Below are positions 22,501 to 33,152 of a stretch of DNA of 64,000 bases, one piece after another; the first letter of the stretch is position 1, and the number at the start of each line of letters is the position of its first letter. A program made the translations under genes and the position numbers. The stretch covers positions 1 to 64,000 of the forward strand of contig VCJN01000289.1 of NCBI GenBank assembly GCA_006384855.1, read 5' to 3'. This DNA comes from Tetraselmis striata (Eukaryota > Chlorophyta > Chlorodendrophyceae > Chlorodendrales > Chlorodendraceae). Below the pieces are notes generated by a model. The model was not told the origin of the DNA. It saw nothing but the letters and a program-made list of their open reading frames with translations, and made no database searches.

Positions 22501-25161
22501 CTTCATCGATCGGCCGCGCATCGGCAATGAGCGTGCCTGTGGGCTCCAAGGCTCCCCGCGTGTTCCAGCGGCAGCGGACCCGTGCTCCGGACCATCCCAC
22601 ACCGTTCACGACAGTGCCGACAAGTCCCCCACCGTGTCGCACTATACCTGCAGTGCTCAGCAGCATAGGGTGCTTGGCGCCGCGTGCAACACGGGGTGTC
22701 GGTGTATCAGACAGTGAACCGCACCTCTGCATCACGCCGGACATTCGCTGTGCGACGGGGCGACGGGTGTCAAGTGAAGAGATGGCGTCACTCGACCGCT
22801 GCTGGCTCCATTTCGGGCGACGCTGGTCCTCTTCAAGGCGGCTGGGTGATAGACGCCGTCCTCAAGTCTGGAGAGCCGCAGCACATGGGGTGGCGTCCGA
22901 GGAATTGCGCTCTCCACCACAACACCGGGGCACACAACCACCACTGACCTCATCCCCCCCATGCGCGCCCCCGTGTCTGCCTCGCTTGGCGCTGTTTGCA
23001 GGCTGGAGCATCTGCTCGAGCGGCAGGGCGGCTTTGGCGCGGTGACGGAGTGGGAGGAGCGGCTGTCGCTGGGGGAGCAGCAGCGGCTGGGCATGGCGCG
23101 CATGTTTTACCACCGGTGGGACACCTCCGCCCAAACATATTGTGAGTATCTTAAATGTGTATGTATTGATATATTTAATATGTAGTATATATATACATTG
23201 ATGCCGCGATGTATGATACATATACATGTATATACACATGTGTATATGTGTATGATATATATATTTGTTTATTATATGTATATACACATATACATATACG
23301 CCCCTGTAATACATATACATTGATGCCGTGAGGCACTTTAGCCACCTACAGCTCCATGTAAGGTTTCCCCCTCCCTCTCTTCCTCTCTACATATACGCAT
23401 TTTTAATATGTATATAGATATACATATTAGTAAGCAAGCGCTGTCCGTTCGTTGGTTCAAAACGAGACAACGCACTCCTGGACATACTGCTACATTAGGA
23501 ACATGTGCGCCCGCACCCCTCTCTATAGTTTCTACAATGAGAGCAAGTAGGGCCCACCGACGACCGTTGTCGCCCCGCCACCGAGAGGGGGTGTTTTACC
23601 AATTTCACATTACCCGATGCTGGGTGTCGGCGCACCTATAAGATGAGCCCTTATCATCATCACCCTCTTGAGTGGACTTGCATGCCACCCATAATAAGAA
23701 CATCCTCTATAGTTCCGCTCTAGCTTCGCTTAAATACGACCTCTGACTTGTAGAGCGGGCTCGCTCTTAGTACTCGCAATGTTCTTAGCACTTCGGCACC
23801 CTTGTGAATCACAAAAGCGCTACGCACTGGTCGGCGGAGGGACTGCCTTCCAGCCTGTGCGGGGTGATAGTTGAGCCCCACTTACCCCCCAAAACTGCTC
23901 CCCGCCCCTTTGCCCCTGGCGGCGCAGCCCGTACATGGCGCTGCTGGACGAGTGCACCAACGCGATGAGCACCGACGTGGAGGCGGCGCTGTACGGCGCC
24001 GCGGTGGCGGAGGGCATCACGCTGGTCACCATCAGCCAGCGCACCGCGCTGCTCGAGTTCCACGCGCGCGAGCTCCGCCTGCTCGACGGCGCGGGCGCGT
24101 GGGAGCTGCGCCTCCACCGCCCCGCCACCTCGCCGCTGCCGCCGCTCCGCCCTCCCAACCCCGACGTCACGACACCCACCCCAGAGGCAGCGCCCCCGGT
24201 CTACCCTCCCGCCACCCCGGAGGTCGGCGGGAGTCCGTCCGAGGAGGAGGCGCCCGAGAATCCGGAGCCAAAGCAAGGACATGAAGCGGGAAAGGTCGAC
24301 GGTAGAAGCACGGAGCCACAAGAGCGGGAGAGGGCGGCCACCGCTACACCGCAGAGGGCGTCTGGCGTCCATGCGGCCGCCCAGGAAGAGGCGCCCAAGG
24401 ATTCGCAAGCACATGGAGGAGAGCGAGCGGGAATGCTAGTATCCACGGAGTCGAGAGAGCGAGGGAGGCCGGCCATCGCCGTCCGCGAAGGCTCGGGCTG
24501 CAGCCACGGCGAGGAGGCGCCGGAGGGCTCGCGAGCAGGCCGAGGAGCGGAAGGGCTGTTCACCGCGGAGGGGAGGGAGCGGGAGAGGCCGGGCGTCGAC
24601 TCCCCCTCAAGGCAGCCTGCCGGCAGTTACTTTGCCACGGCGGCGCCTGGACCCCCGTCCGACCCACCGCAGACCGAGGGGGCGTCGGGCCGCGGCAGTG
24701 CCGGGGCCCCGGCCAGTCCTATGGAGGGAGCGGACAGTGACGAGAGCCGCGCGCCGCGTGACCGAGAGCCGGCAGATCCAGCAGCGTCGCCTCGCGGACG
24801 GCTGGCTGAGGGTGGCGGATGCGGAGCCACGCGGGCGGAGGACAGTGTGACGTCCGGCAACGAGGCCGACGGCGAGTACGACGGCGAGGACAACCGCCCG
24901 GTGCCTGCCACCAGTGCCGGAGACCCCCTGGCACGGACGGCGCCGCTGAAGGCGTCGGATTCGGCGTCGGCGTCGGCGTCGGCAGAGTCGGCGTCTTCAT
25001 CATCAGCGTCGGCGGGGCGGCCTGTCGAGTCCGGAGGGGGGGGGGAAGGGGAGGGGGCGGACGCGGGCGCTGGCCGCCAGGCCGTGGGTGGCGACGACGG
25101 CCCGGTCCGCCCGCAGCACAGCAAGAAGCGCAAGTCGAAGAAGAAGCGCGGCGGCAAGTAG
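9500..25161 (+). CDS. Full-length peroxisomal ABC transporter, ABCD family (CTS/PXA1/PED3 type)
   Basis: Likely imports acyl-CoAs or other carboxylates into peroxisomes for beta-oxidation, as the plant ABCD1 orthologue does. I resolve 21 exons with matching phases: 9500-9696, ~10056-10269, 10384-10553, 10894-11088, 11242-11890, 12416-12727, 13181-13287, 13407-13548, 13776-14228, 14502-14582, 15336-15437, 15588-15654, 16216-16412, 17134-17355, 17964-18179, 19274-19457, 20430-20474, 21104-21251, 22203-22331, 23002-23115 and 23928-25161, about 1,725 residues. Two TMD-NBD halves are fused. NBD1 has Walker [10 protein letters not shown], signature [13 protein letters not shown], Walker B FAILDEC and H-loop SHRP. 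NBD2 has GPNGSGKSS, the same signature, MALLDEC, and SQRT in place of the H-loop. A long acidic, repetitive tail ends in [12 protein letters not shown]. The exon 2 acceptor has two in-frame alternatives, and exon 7 ends at a GC donor. The start ATG has a purine-rich context with G at +4. Confidence 0.93.
9961..10026. repeat. Poly(G) then poly(C) tract pair in ABCD intron 1
   Basis: A G run at about 9961-9985 is followed within about 25 bases by a C run at about 10011-10026, all inside intron 1. The two runs could pair into a long hairpin in the transcript. Length is likely polymorphic and may be misassembled. Confidence 0.7.
10653..10722. repeat. (TA)n-rich microsatellite in ABCD intron 3
   Basis: Alternating TATA sequence with short interruptions lies between the poly(C) tract after exon 3 (about 10557-10580) and exon 4. 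It is noncoding. Confidence 0.75.
12115..12180 (+). repeat. Short tandem duplication with (AT)n in ABCD intron 5
   Basis: The string GACAGGCATATATAT...CCCAACG occurs twice in a row, differing mainly in AT-repeat length. This is typical slippage within an intron. Confidence 0.6.
14791..14856 (+). repeat. (GCCATC)n hexanucleotide microsatellite in ABCD intron 10
   Basis: About ten near-perfect GCCATC units lie between exon 10 (ending 14582) and exon 11 (starting 15336). It stays open in several frames but sits in an intron with consistent flanking splice phases. Confidence 0.85.
16612..16790 (+). repeat. Interspersed intronic repeat family B, copy 1
   Basis: This stretch in ABCD intron 13 aligns with 62426-62640 in an intron of the methionine aminopeptidase gene. 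Shared blocks are ACCACGCTTTGGGTT followed by GCGGTA(T/C)ATTG, then AAGAGAGAAA, then ACTCG(A/T)TGCTGCAA, then GACCC, and finally TAAAGG(C/TG)GCGA-like sequence near the end. This copy also contains a (CA)n run at about 16653-16677. The blocks keep the same order and orientation, indicating a common interspersed element. No coding frame is evident. Confidence 0.6.
17369..17624 (+). mobile_element. tRNA-derived SINE in ABCD intron 14, with 12-bp target site duplication
   Basis: A 256-bp element flanked by perfect 12-bp direct repeats TACTGACATCGA (17357-17368 and 17625-17636). Its head folds like a tRNA: a D-arm-like hairpin GCTC-GGTT-GAGC, an anticodon-arm-like stem TCTC/GAGA, and a T-arm CCGGG-ATCGATT-CCTGG with a 7-nt loop that resembles a B box. 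The body has no ORF, and the 3' end is a short tandem tail (ACTTT repeated). A diverged copy lies in reverse orientation at 37711-37953. The insertion is immediately inside the 5' splice site of intron 14; the first TSD copy keeps the GT. Confidence 0.85.
18652..18741 (+). repeat. (CATC)n-type microsatellite in ABCD intron 15
   Basis: Imperfect CATC tetranucleotide repeats with some CACC and TTATCC interruptions, inside the 1.1-kb intron 15. Confidence 0.8.
19503..19545 (+). repeat. (GA)n microsatellite in ABCD intron 16
   Basis: A nearly perfect GA dinucleotide run, followed by a poly(G) tract at about 19554-19574, just downstream of exon 16. Confidence 0.85.
19849..20308 (+). repeat. Tandem duplication (~230-bp unit) in ABCD intron 16
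   Basis: Unit 1 starts at AAACCATTCAACTGGCCGT (19851) and unit 2 at the same string (20095), an offset of about 244 bp. Each unit then has CTCCTTGCCCC, a poly(C) tract, GGCCTCTCTTCCTTGTGTGA, GATGCCGATGCATATATCC and CCATATAGCCGTTGCC. Unit 2 lacks about 25 bp near its end. The poly(C) length differs between units. The repeat is noncoding and lies between exons 16 and 17. Confidence 0.85.
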
Positions 25162-25331
25162 GCGCGGCAGTGCTGCATCCGCCTGCGCCGCGCCCGCCTG
25201 GTCTATGTAGGCGGCGCTACCTATGTACAGGTTCCACTATAGCAATTTCGCATGAATGCCCTGCTCGGCCGCCATCGGGGGCTCGTAAAGCAACCCACGC
25301 CCTCACCAATCCTGGCCTGTGTTGTCCGACC

Positions 25332-25336
25332 TGTAA
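25332..25336 (+). terminator. Candidate TGTAA poly(A) signal for the ABCD gene
   Basis: TGTAA lies about 170 nt downstream of the ABCD stop codon at 25161 in the expected orientation. This is consistent with the chlorophyte signal but short enough to occur by chance. Confidence 0.35.
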
Positions 25337-26346
25337 TGCACTCCTGGCTGGGGACCCCGCTCAATTATAGACGCCGCCGGCCACCAGCAGCACGCGCTTT
25401 CGGCCTTACTGGCCGCGTTTTGCCATGCCCTGCTATGAAAGGGAGCCTAAGGATAGGCTCCAGGCTACGATGCTCACGTATCGCGTCGGGAAAACCAATG
25501 CAGCAAACTCGTCTTTCATTAGATGCCGCGCGTTCTTTAGCTTCGACTGCCCCTCAGTGACGGTCAGGTACAGGTACACCTCTCCCTGGTGAGAATCGCG
25601 CTCCGTCAGAGGGTCCTGAGTTCGGCCACCGATGCAGTCGCTGCACGCAGTGCCTCCATGGCGTAATCGACTGCGATGATGGCGCCACTTAATAATTTTA
25701 AAAGTCGCCACTACGATGGTGTGGGACACATGCGGGGCAGGGCGGGTCGACACCGCCGGCCGACACATCCATGGCCCCCGGCCCCGCCCGCTATTTATGC
25801 ACGGCATGTGTGGCGGTAAATGGGCGTAAGCACACGACGTCCCCAAACTCGTTGCCAGTGCTCTATCATCATCACTGCTAGCGACTGCTGCCATTTATTT
25901 CATCTGGCATACTGTTGAGAGTCGTCGAGGTGGAGCACTTGTATGTAGATGACGACACTACCCACCGGGCGTATAGCCCACCCTGCGTGGGTTTGTGACG
26001 CAGCCGAGGCGTCCCACCGGCATTTGCTGCAGTTTTTGGGCTCGGAGGTGGTCGGGGTCACTGCGGTGCTGGGCAAACCCTACGCGATGTTGGCCTCCGC
26101 CGAGGAGAGGCAGGGGCTCATGCGTAGCGCGTCCCGCACGGACTCGCGCATGTTGTCTGGGCGGCCGCACCCGCGGCTCCGACCTCGAAAATGTCGGCGA
26201 GTTGTTGCACCGTAGTGCCTGCCGCTGCGCCGGACGCCTTGGCCCCCTGCTCCGGCAGCGCGCCGCCCTGCTCCACAGGATTATCAATGCTTGTGTCTCG
26301 GCCTGACGGCCGGGTTCGAGACGTAGGACGATCGCCCTCTACTCGG
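25337..26346. other. Region without a confident gene
   Basis: Open frames here are short and occur on both strands with no recognisable domain. GC is moderate. I see no repeat array or splice-consistent exon chain. Confidence 0.5.
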
Positions 26347-26862
26347 CTAGCAGCGCGCGCCTCTCATGGGAGGTGGTCTATTAGCGACTCGCGGATTTGG
26401 CCGCCCACTCTGGTCACTCTGCATGCTGGCCGGGCGCGCGAGCGATTGCCCGGACGCGCTGGGTCGCCCGGGGAGCGCTGCGGGGCAGAGATAGTTCGCG
26501 CCACCAAGGAAATAAACGGGCGGTTCGGGAGGGTGTCGCGTCTCGCAGTGTCGGCCGGCGGCGCCATCAGTCAGCGGGTTCATCGGAAGGTCCCGTACTG
26601 CTCCCGCCTCCGGAGGAGTGGCAGCCAGTAGTTCCTCGTCGAGGCCCGGAGGGTCCTCGTCCATGTCCGCGTTCGAGCCTCCGCCCGGGGTGTCTGCTTA
26701 GCACGGGCTGCTGGTAGCCAACGAAGCCGTCGGAGCACATGGCGGGCTGCTCGTAGCTGAGCTGCCGGCCCCCAGTAGTAGGGCTGCCTCGCCGACGCTA
26801 GCCCCATCGCGCACGCAGGCCTCCAGGCCAAAGGGCAGATAGCCAACGCAGTCGATGGTGGT

Positions 26863-26894
<32 letters not shown>

Positions 26895-26970
26895 GGCAGG
26901 CGGCTCATACACAGGTTGCTCGTAGCTGGGCTGCTCGTATCCGGGGTGCTCGTAGGCGGGCTGCTATAAA
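26347..26970 (-). pseudogene. Possible coding relic with YEQP-type repeats and a proline tract
   Basis: Read on the minus strand, 26963-26890 encodes repeated pentapeptides of the form Y-E-(Q/H/P)-P-x, then a proline run created by a poly(G) tract on the plus strand (about 26859-26893). After a change of frame, 26700-26347 reads as a mixed acidic stretch containing MDEDPPGLDEELLAATPPEA. A single continuous frame does not exist. The function is unknown; it could be a decayed gene or a mobile-element ORF. Confidence 0.25.
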
Positions 26971-29261
26971 TCCGGCCCGTAGTGCAGCCAGTGATGCAGC
27001 CAGGGCAACATTTTGCTGCCCCATGCCACGTCCGTTTTAAGGTGATTTTAGATGTGCGCTAAAATATATCGTCCGTAAAAGTATTTATCAAACGCGCAAT
27101 AAATGGTAGAAACGGCCTCTTCTTTGGCGTGGGAGGCTTTCACACGGTAGAATGCAAAACAACCCCATGGCCACAAAGCAACGTCGATTGTCTGCCATGG
27201 CGGGGAAACCTGCGGGCTTCCATGTGCAAAGACTTTTGTGGAAAACTGTAGGACGATTTTAACTTAAACATTGACGATGGATGGGGGGAGGTGAGCCATG
27301 AGCGCACGAGCCTGTCGACCTACACTGCTGGCAAGGTGTCGGCAGGGGCTGACAACAGGGTCGAGGTAGGGGCCTCAAAGACCATGTCGGGAGGTCAAGG
27401 TTGATAGATGAGGGTGAGCACTGACTCGGCAAATCAAGAGTCATTATGCCCCAGCATAGAAGGGCGGAGCCGACCAGCTGACAAAGCCAGTCGGTGAGGG
27501 CAGCCATGGTTGAATCATGGACAAAATGCTGAAAATGTCGCCGGTTCGAAGCAACTTGAAATGCCCCTAGCCGGTTATGGCTAGCCTAGTAGAGTCAATT
27601 CCTCTATATCTCGTCAGCTGTGCGGAGGGTCTGATACCAATTGTGCAAGTACCGTGACACTGCGGCATTATTGCATATATAATCTAGACAGCTCCGTGAA
27701 AGGTGATGTGCTAGAGTATGGTGAAGCCTAGGGATGCATGACCCCAGTCTCGCAACTTGCACCCTCTACCCCACGGAACATACGATACACAAGTTCCGAA
27801 ACTTGTGTAACAATCGAGGCGACATCTGCCTCAAAAGCACAACGCTTGCCACACGGCCGCGTGATGTCGTGTATACAGCCCCCCTCGTACGTCTTGCCAT
27901 GTACGTATCTGTCCGTATCGCCACGTCAGCACCGGCGCCGCCGACCGCCGAGTGGTACAGTGGCGCATTTTTATGATATGATAAACTAATATTCATCAAC
28001 GGCTTGAGATGTGATAGGTGGCGGAGGGGGGCCTGCCTGTTACGCTCGTGATTCCGCTTTGCGATGGTGCGTGATTCCGCTCTGCCGGGGCCCTCGGTGG
28101 AAATATAGTCGCTAGCCGAGGGGGATAGGGCATGTATGTATTTTATGTTCTCCCACAAAGCCTAGTACAGTGCGTGGCTTCCCGCGCGACCCGCATCCCG
28201 CATCCCGATAAAAAAAGGCGGTGTACTCGCCCCGCGCGGGCGGATTTTCTCCGCGTAGGGCCCCGCTAGGCGCAGCCCAATTGCAGAATATGGGAGCGCA
28301 TTGATGGCCAGCCCTACCACATACCATGGACGATGCCCTAGCAGGTGCCCATATGGACCCACCCGCTGACTCGGGGGCTGCACCCCTGCGCAGTACGGGC
28401 TGAAGCCGGGCTCTACCAAGGGTGCATTGAATGCGGACAGGAACAGTACGTGGGCTGGTTTTGCAGCAAGCCTTAATTGGCCGTTTTGCGGGAAGTGCTC
28501 ACTTGCTTGCATGCCGACGGCGGGGAGAGCGCGCCTTTGTGAATGTGTTCTACCATGGTAGAGCTAACTCTTGGCGTGCCGCCGTACACATAGAACGCAC
28601 ATACGTGCGATAAAAAAAATCGTGTCCTCTTGACAATGGGTTATCAAATTCATTCTTAACCCTGAACAATGACACGCAAACGTATGGCTTTTACAACGAG
28701 AGCACAACAAACGTCACTTGGGGCTGCCCCCACGCCTGATTTCATGTTCACGTATGGCACATGGAAGGGCGCGGCCGGAAACGAAGGCGAGGGCTCATAA
28801 TGGGCCAATCTGCAATTGATGCTTGACAAGGGGGGCAAGACTTTTGTGGGCAGGTGTATAGTCTCTGTAACCTCATATTTATGTATATGTGTTTTATGTA
28901 TGTTTATTTCTATATATGTATATGTATATATGTATTAATACATACATGTATACACATACAGATATATAGAAATACATATATACACATACATATATCTATA
29001 TATATATATATCGTAATTGCAACAGGTGCATCGCCCTACTGGTAAGAAATATGTTTGTTACACTGCCCCGCTTTTCCGGTCTGCTAAAATTTGACAAACA
29101 TTGGGAAGTTGACATCAGTCAAAATTGCCCCAATTTTCAAAATGGGGCTACTACTTTAAATACTTTAATGAATCTCAGAAACGTGTTGGAGAATGGTCCG
29201 ACGGCATACGCCCAGAACGGCATCCGGATGTACGCAGGATCCACGCGCCCATCCAATGCTT
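26971..29261. other. Intergenic region, no confident gene
   Basis: Only short ORFs on both strands. An AT-rich, TATG/TATA-rich stretch occupies about 28862-29013. The left part has moderate GC without recognisable domains. Confidence 0.5.
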
Positions 29262-31542
29262 CTACCGGGGTGTGGCCGTCGCAGCTAGACCTAGACGGGC
29301 TGCAGTCCTGCCACGGACGTCATCATTTATATCCACTAGTGTTCTCAGGTCACGCTCGCGGCGCTCTTTCTCCTCCGGTGTCTCGCGCCAGCGTGGCGGG
29401 TCAAATTTGCTTGTCGTGTTGTCGTCAAGTGGGAGCCCCACGGTTCCCAACAGATATCGCACGACATGCCAGTGGCGATGCACTGCAGCCCATCCCAGGG
29501 CTGTGGAGTCTTTTTCGTGGCGCTTTATGTGCATGTTCGCCCCTAAACGCCTCAGGTCGTAGAGGGCCTTTACAACATCTAGATGGCCGTGCCGGGAAGC
29601 CAGCAGCAGTGGCGCCATGTCGCCAAGCTCAGAATGATGGTTGATCCAATGCCTGATGTTGGACTGCTGCTCATTGCTTGGCTGAGGCAGCACAATGTTC
29701 CGAAAGAATGCAGAATTTCCCAGGCATGCGGCAAACCATGGGTCACATCTCGCCAGAGGCGCAGTTGGGTCCACTGAAACCGTCGCGCCTTCCTCCACAC
29801 TCATTTCAGACCTCCCGGTGCAGCGGGTGTATATTGCACTTTTGGAGCGTATGGCATCGATGCATGCCCCGCCGGTGGGGCTCGCTTCGAAGGTGTACAT
29901 GACATCCTCCCTTGCGGGCGAATACACGAGCCGCTCGCCATGGCTGTCACGCTTCCACTCGTGGCGTCGGACGCACACCTCGTACCGGCGCGAAGATGCG
30001 TTGGAGGTAGACGGTGCATCGGCCATGCCTGGGGGTGTTGGGGTTGCAGATGGGCCAACATACCCCTGGCCACAAGAGATCCACCAGTCCGTGTCACCCT
30101 CGCCGGCCGCGCTGTAGACCAGCACCAGCACTGGACCTGAAAAGGGATCGCTGGTCGCGGCGTTAGAGTCTTTCGCGCCACCAGGGACGTGCACAATGAG
30201 GACTCTGGTGTTGTAGCCTTGATTTTTGCCAACCCGGCATGACACCTCCCAAATGCCAGTGAGCGGACCCAGCGCTTTCACCGTTGAAGGGTGAGAAATG
30301 AGTCCTGCCGCATCACGCACATGCGCATGGATGGGAGGGAGGGGTGAGGTGAGTATAGCTCCGTGGCGGATGTTATGCATTTGCAGGGTCAAACATCAGG
30401 TATTGCACTTGTGACATTTGTGCAGCGACGCCCTGCCATACCAAAAAATGCATGATGTCAACGGAGCGGCAGGGCAGCCCATCACCTTCCATCTGCTGAG
30501 CCACATCGCGCAAGTCATCCATAACAGTTTTCAGCGTTGCTTCGTTTCTGTGCTCCTCCGGCTCGATCTCCACAAGAACAGCATTCTCGCCCAGCTGATC
30601 CCACTGCATGAAGCGGCCGGGCAGCTTCACACTTGGCTGTGACGGGACGCGAAGGACTGCAGGAAGGACTTCGATGCTCGCTGGTCGAAGGGAAATGCGC
30701 ACTTCGGCGACGTCGTATGTGTAAGCCGCATCGGAGAAGTCAGAGTCCGCTCCACCAGAGCCTTGTTCGGCCGGCGGATCGCGAGTGGCGCCGTCGGCGT
30801 CGAGCCCTTCGCCTGCGAGATGTGCACGCCACGCTTTTCCCGCCCCGCTACTGAACGCACGGCTCGAACCGCACCCGAAGGCAAGCACGCCGCGCTGACG
30901 ATTCACCCTGAGTTCAACGATGCCAGTGCCACAGGTGTTGACGAGAACTACGTCCGATTCGGAGCCGCACTTTGTTTCAACTTGTAGCGGGGCCGCCAGA
31001 CCACAATACGGCTCGTACCCTGGGCGTCGCAACTGGGCGTCATCCAGCCACCTCCACGCGAGCGCGCACGGCGACGGGTAGGCGGTCTTGTATAGGGTGT
31101 CACGTCTGCCGTTCACGGTTACAAGTGTCGCGCGGTTGCCCATGAAGGACACGCCGTTTGCGCGCTCACGCGCCCGACAGGAATACTTGCGGGTCGCTTG
31201 GACCTCCGGGTCGAGGATCAGCCGCTGGTGCTGGCGCTCGAGAAAATGCCACGTGGGTTGAATCCTCACCGCATGCGTGCTGGCGTCCGAAAGAGTGCTC
31301 ACACTGTCCGATAGATCCTCAGGGGCGACCCAAGTCGAGCTCGAACTCCCCAGCGGCGAAAAACAGGTCGCCGAGCTACTGTTGTTACTACTGGACGATA
31401 TTCGTGCCGATATCCACGGCTGTCGATCGGCGGCAGCACGACGAACCCCGCCGCTGCCGCGACTGCCGCCGCTGCTGCCACCGGCAGACGAGTCTCTGGC
31501 GCGACGTCCCGGAGGCACATAAACGCCGCACTCTGACGACAT
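29262..31542 (-). CDS. Uncharacterised ankyrin-repeat protein
   Basis: Two overlapping frames probably form one gene: 31542-30373 (ATG start, 389 codons) and 30392-29262 (376 codons, no ATG at its head). They must be joined by an intron or frameshift between about 30440 and 30245 that I could not place; a donor-like GTATGG lies at about 30441. The N-terminal part is Ser/Gly-rich, then has a globular region with no family I know. The C-terminal part contains ankyrin-like helices (APLLLASRHGHLDVVKALYD and ALGWAAVHRHWHVVRYLLG) followed by a charged stretch (PEEKERRERDLRTL). Ankyrin repeats mediate protein binding; no catalytic motif is visible. Confidence 0.65.
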
Positions 31543-32089
31543 GCTAATACTCTCAAATGGTTCTCCTTAACGGTGGCGAGAAGTTCGCGGTGATGTAGCG
31601 CCTCTCCGCTCGGCCCGCCGTCGCAACCCCGTCACGTCCTCGGAACTTGCGGCAGTGTGGGCGGGGGCCTTCGTCGCGACGGGCGGACGCACGGATGCGC
31701 TCTCATAGGTCGCGTCAACGACCCGGAGACGACTGTTCTTATCCCATAATACACCTGTCTTGTCCAGGGAGCGCTGTCGGATGCCAAGGAGTGAGGCGGT
31801 GTGAGACCGCAGCGGCGGGTTTTGCTGTAGGGTCAGGATAACTGGACGTCAGCGTGATGGGGGAGCGGCGATCTGCGGGGGGAGACGGGACTACGAGGGC
31901 GGCGTGGAGCGGGGCGTACCAGTCGTAGTAGTACAGTACGAGCGAGTACAAAGTACAGGTTCATAGGGTTCAACGGGTTCTACGGGTTTGACATAACCAC
32001 GTGTTGGAACCCTAGTACCCTGAAAACCCTAAACGAGTACATATACAGGTAGGCACGTACGTACTACCCTGTACTGCTGATATGTGGCA
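31543..32089. other. Upstream region of the ankyrin-protein gene
   Basis: Probably contains the promoter of the minus-strand ankyrin gene. It ends in short direct repeats such as GGGTTC and, at about 32010-32032, CCCTGAAAACCCTAAACG, a weak telomere-like string. Confidence 0.35.
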
Positions 32090-32573
32090 TCACCGCATCA
32101 GCAGCAGCTGGATGTAATAATAATGAAATATTACTAATCCTAATATTACGGGGCCTTCGCGATTTTGGATTATATGCGATACGAAGTCCCACAGCATGTC
32201 GTGGTCATTGTACTTTGCGGTTTCGGTTCCCACCATGCGGCGGTACCTCTTGTAATCTGGGTTTGTCCTTTTTGGCATGGCCCTGGCCTTCCTTTTCCGG
32301 TTCATGTAATGCCCGAAATCTTTGTACTAAAATCCGGTATCCTCCGCAGCCCTGGTTAGTTTTGCTAAATTTCAGATTGGGTGTCCCCGTAGTCCGGTGA
32401 CAGGGTATATGCAGGTAATTTCCGGACAATTTTCTCCTGATGGAGCCAACGTCTGAATGACCCCGTGCAATCCCTTTTTGCCGAACCCGGAGAATTCCGC
32501 AATTCTGAAGATTAGTACAACTCTTTTTCTGATAATTTTGGCAGATGCCTCGGTTGCCATGATTTATCCTCAT
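32090..32573 (-). pseudogene. Frame-shifted coding relic of unknown family
   Basis: On the minus strand three overlapping frames each look protein-like over part of their length: 32560-32372 (starts MATEASAKIIRKRV), a middle frame through about 32370-32290, and 32305-32090 (contains KRTNPDYKRYRRMVG). Changing frame twice gives one continuous basic protein segment, suggesting a decayed gene or transposon ORF. I recognise no domain. Confidence 0.3.
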
Positions 32574-33149
32574 TTAACCGATGTGAATTCCCGTCACCTG
32601 ACTTTGGATCTACTTTTCTCCGGCGCCCCCGCGCAGTCTGATAAGTCTTGATTTTTCATTCCCCATCCGCATATGGTGGTGATCCCCCCCAGGGTCCCTG
32701 TTCACATCCTGCGGTGTCTGCATTTATTTATCCTTTTCAAATGCCGACCTTGATCTGTTTTTGTCTCCCGACTTAGTTGGGGTGGTGTGGTACATACCCT
32801 TCCTAGGGTCATCATACTCTGCCCTCAACTTCTGCCTCTTGTCCGCCTAGGCCGCTGCTACAGCCCCTAGGGCATGATGCAGTTATCTGGCCTCTTTGCT
32901 GCTGCTGGAAATCTTGCTGAAATACACGTTGATCTTCCCAATTTATGCCCCAATTTGGGTTTCTTAGCCCTTTTGGTGTGTATTTCGGTGTTGGTGCTGT
33001 TTGCAGTAATCTTCCCTATATTCCCAGTTGCCTTGTGGCTGGACTTGCCGGAATATATAACATGGGGGCGAAGGGAGCTGGCTAAATGTCAATGCCGCCT
33101 TCTGATCTCCGCCCCCTAGGGCAGTCAAGACTGGGCGCAGTCCCTGCGA
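32574..33149. other. Spacer before transposon remnants
   Basis: No gene with recognisable domains. A hydrophobic plus-strand frame at 32874-33119 (contains LLVCISVLVLFAVIFPIFPV) could be a membrane segment, but I cannot connect it to anything. Confidence 0.4.
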
Positions 33150-33152
33150 GTG

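Noticed and set aside
22104..23045. 313-codon plus-strand frame across ABCD introns and exon 19
   Set aside because: It reads through splice sites and an intron with a poly(C) tract; exons 19 and 20 are in different frames with conserved ABC motifs.
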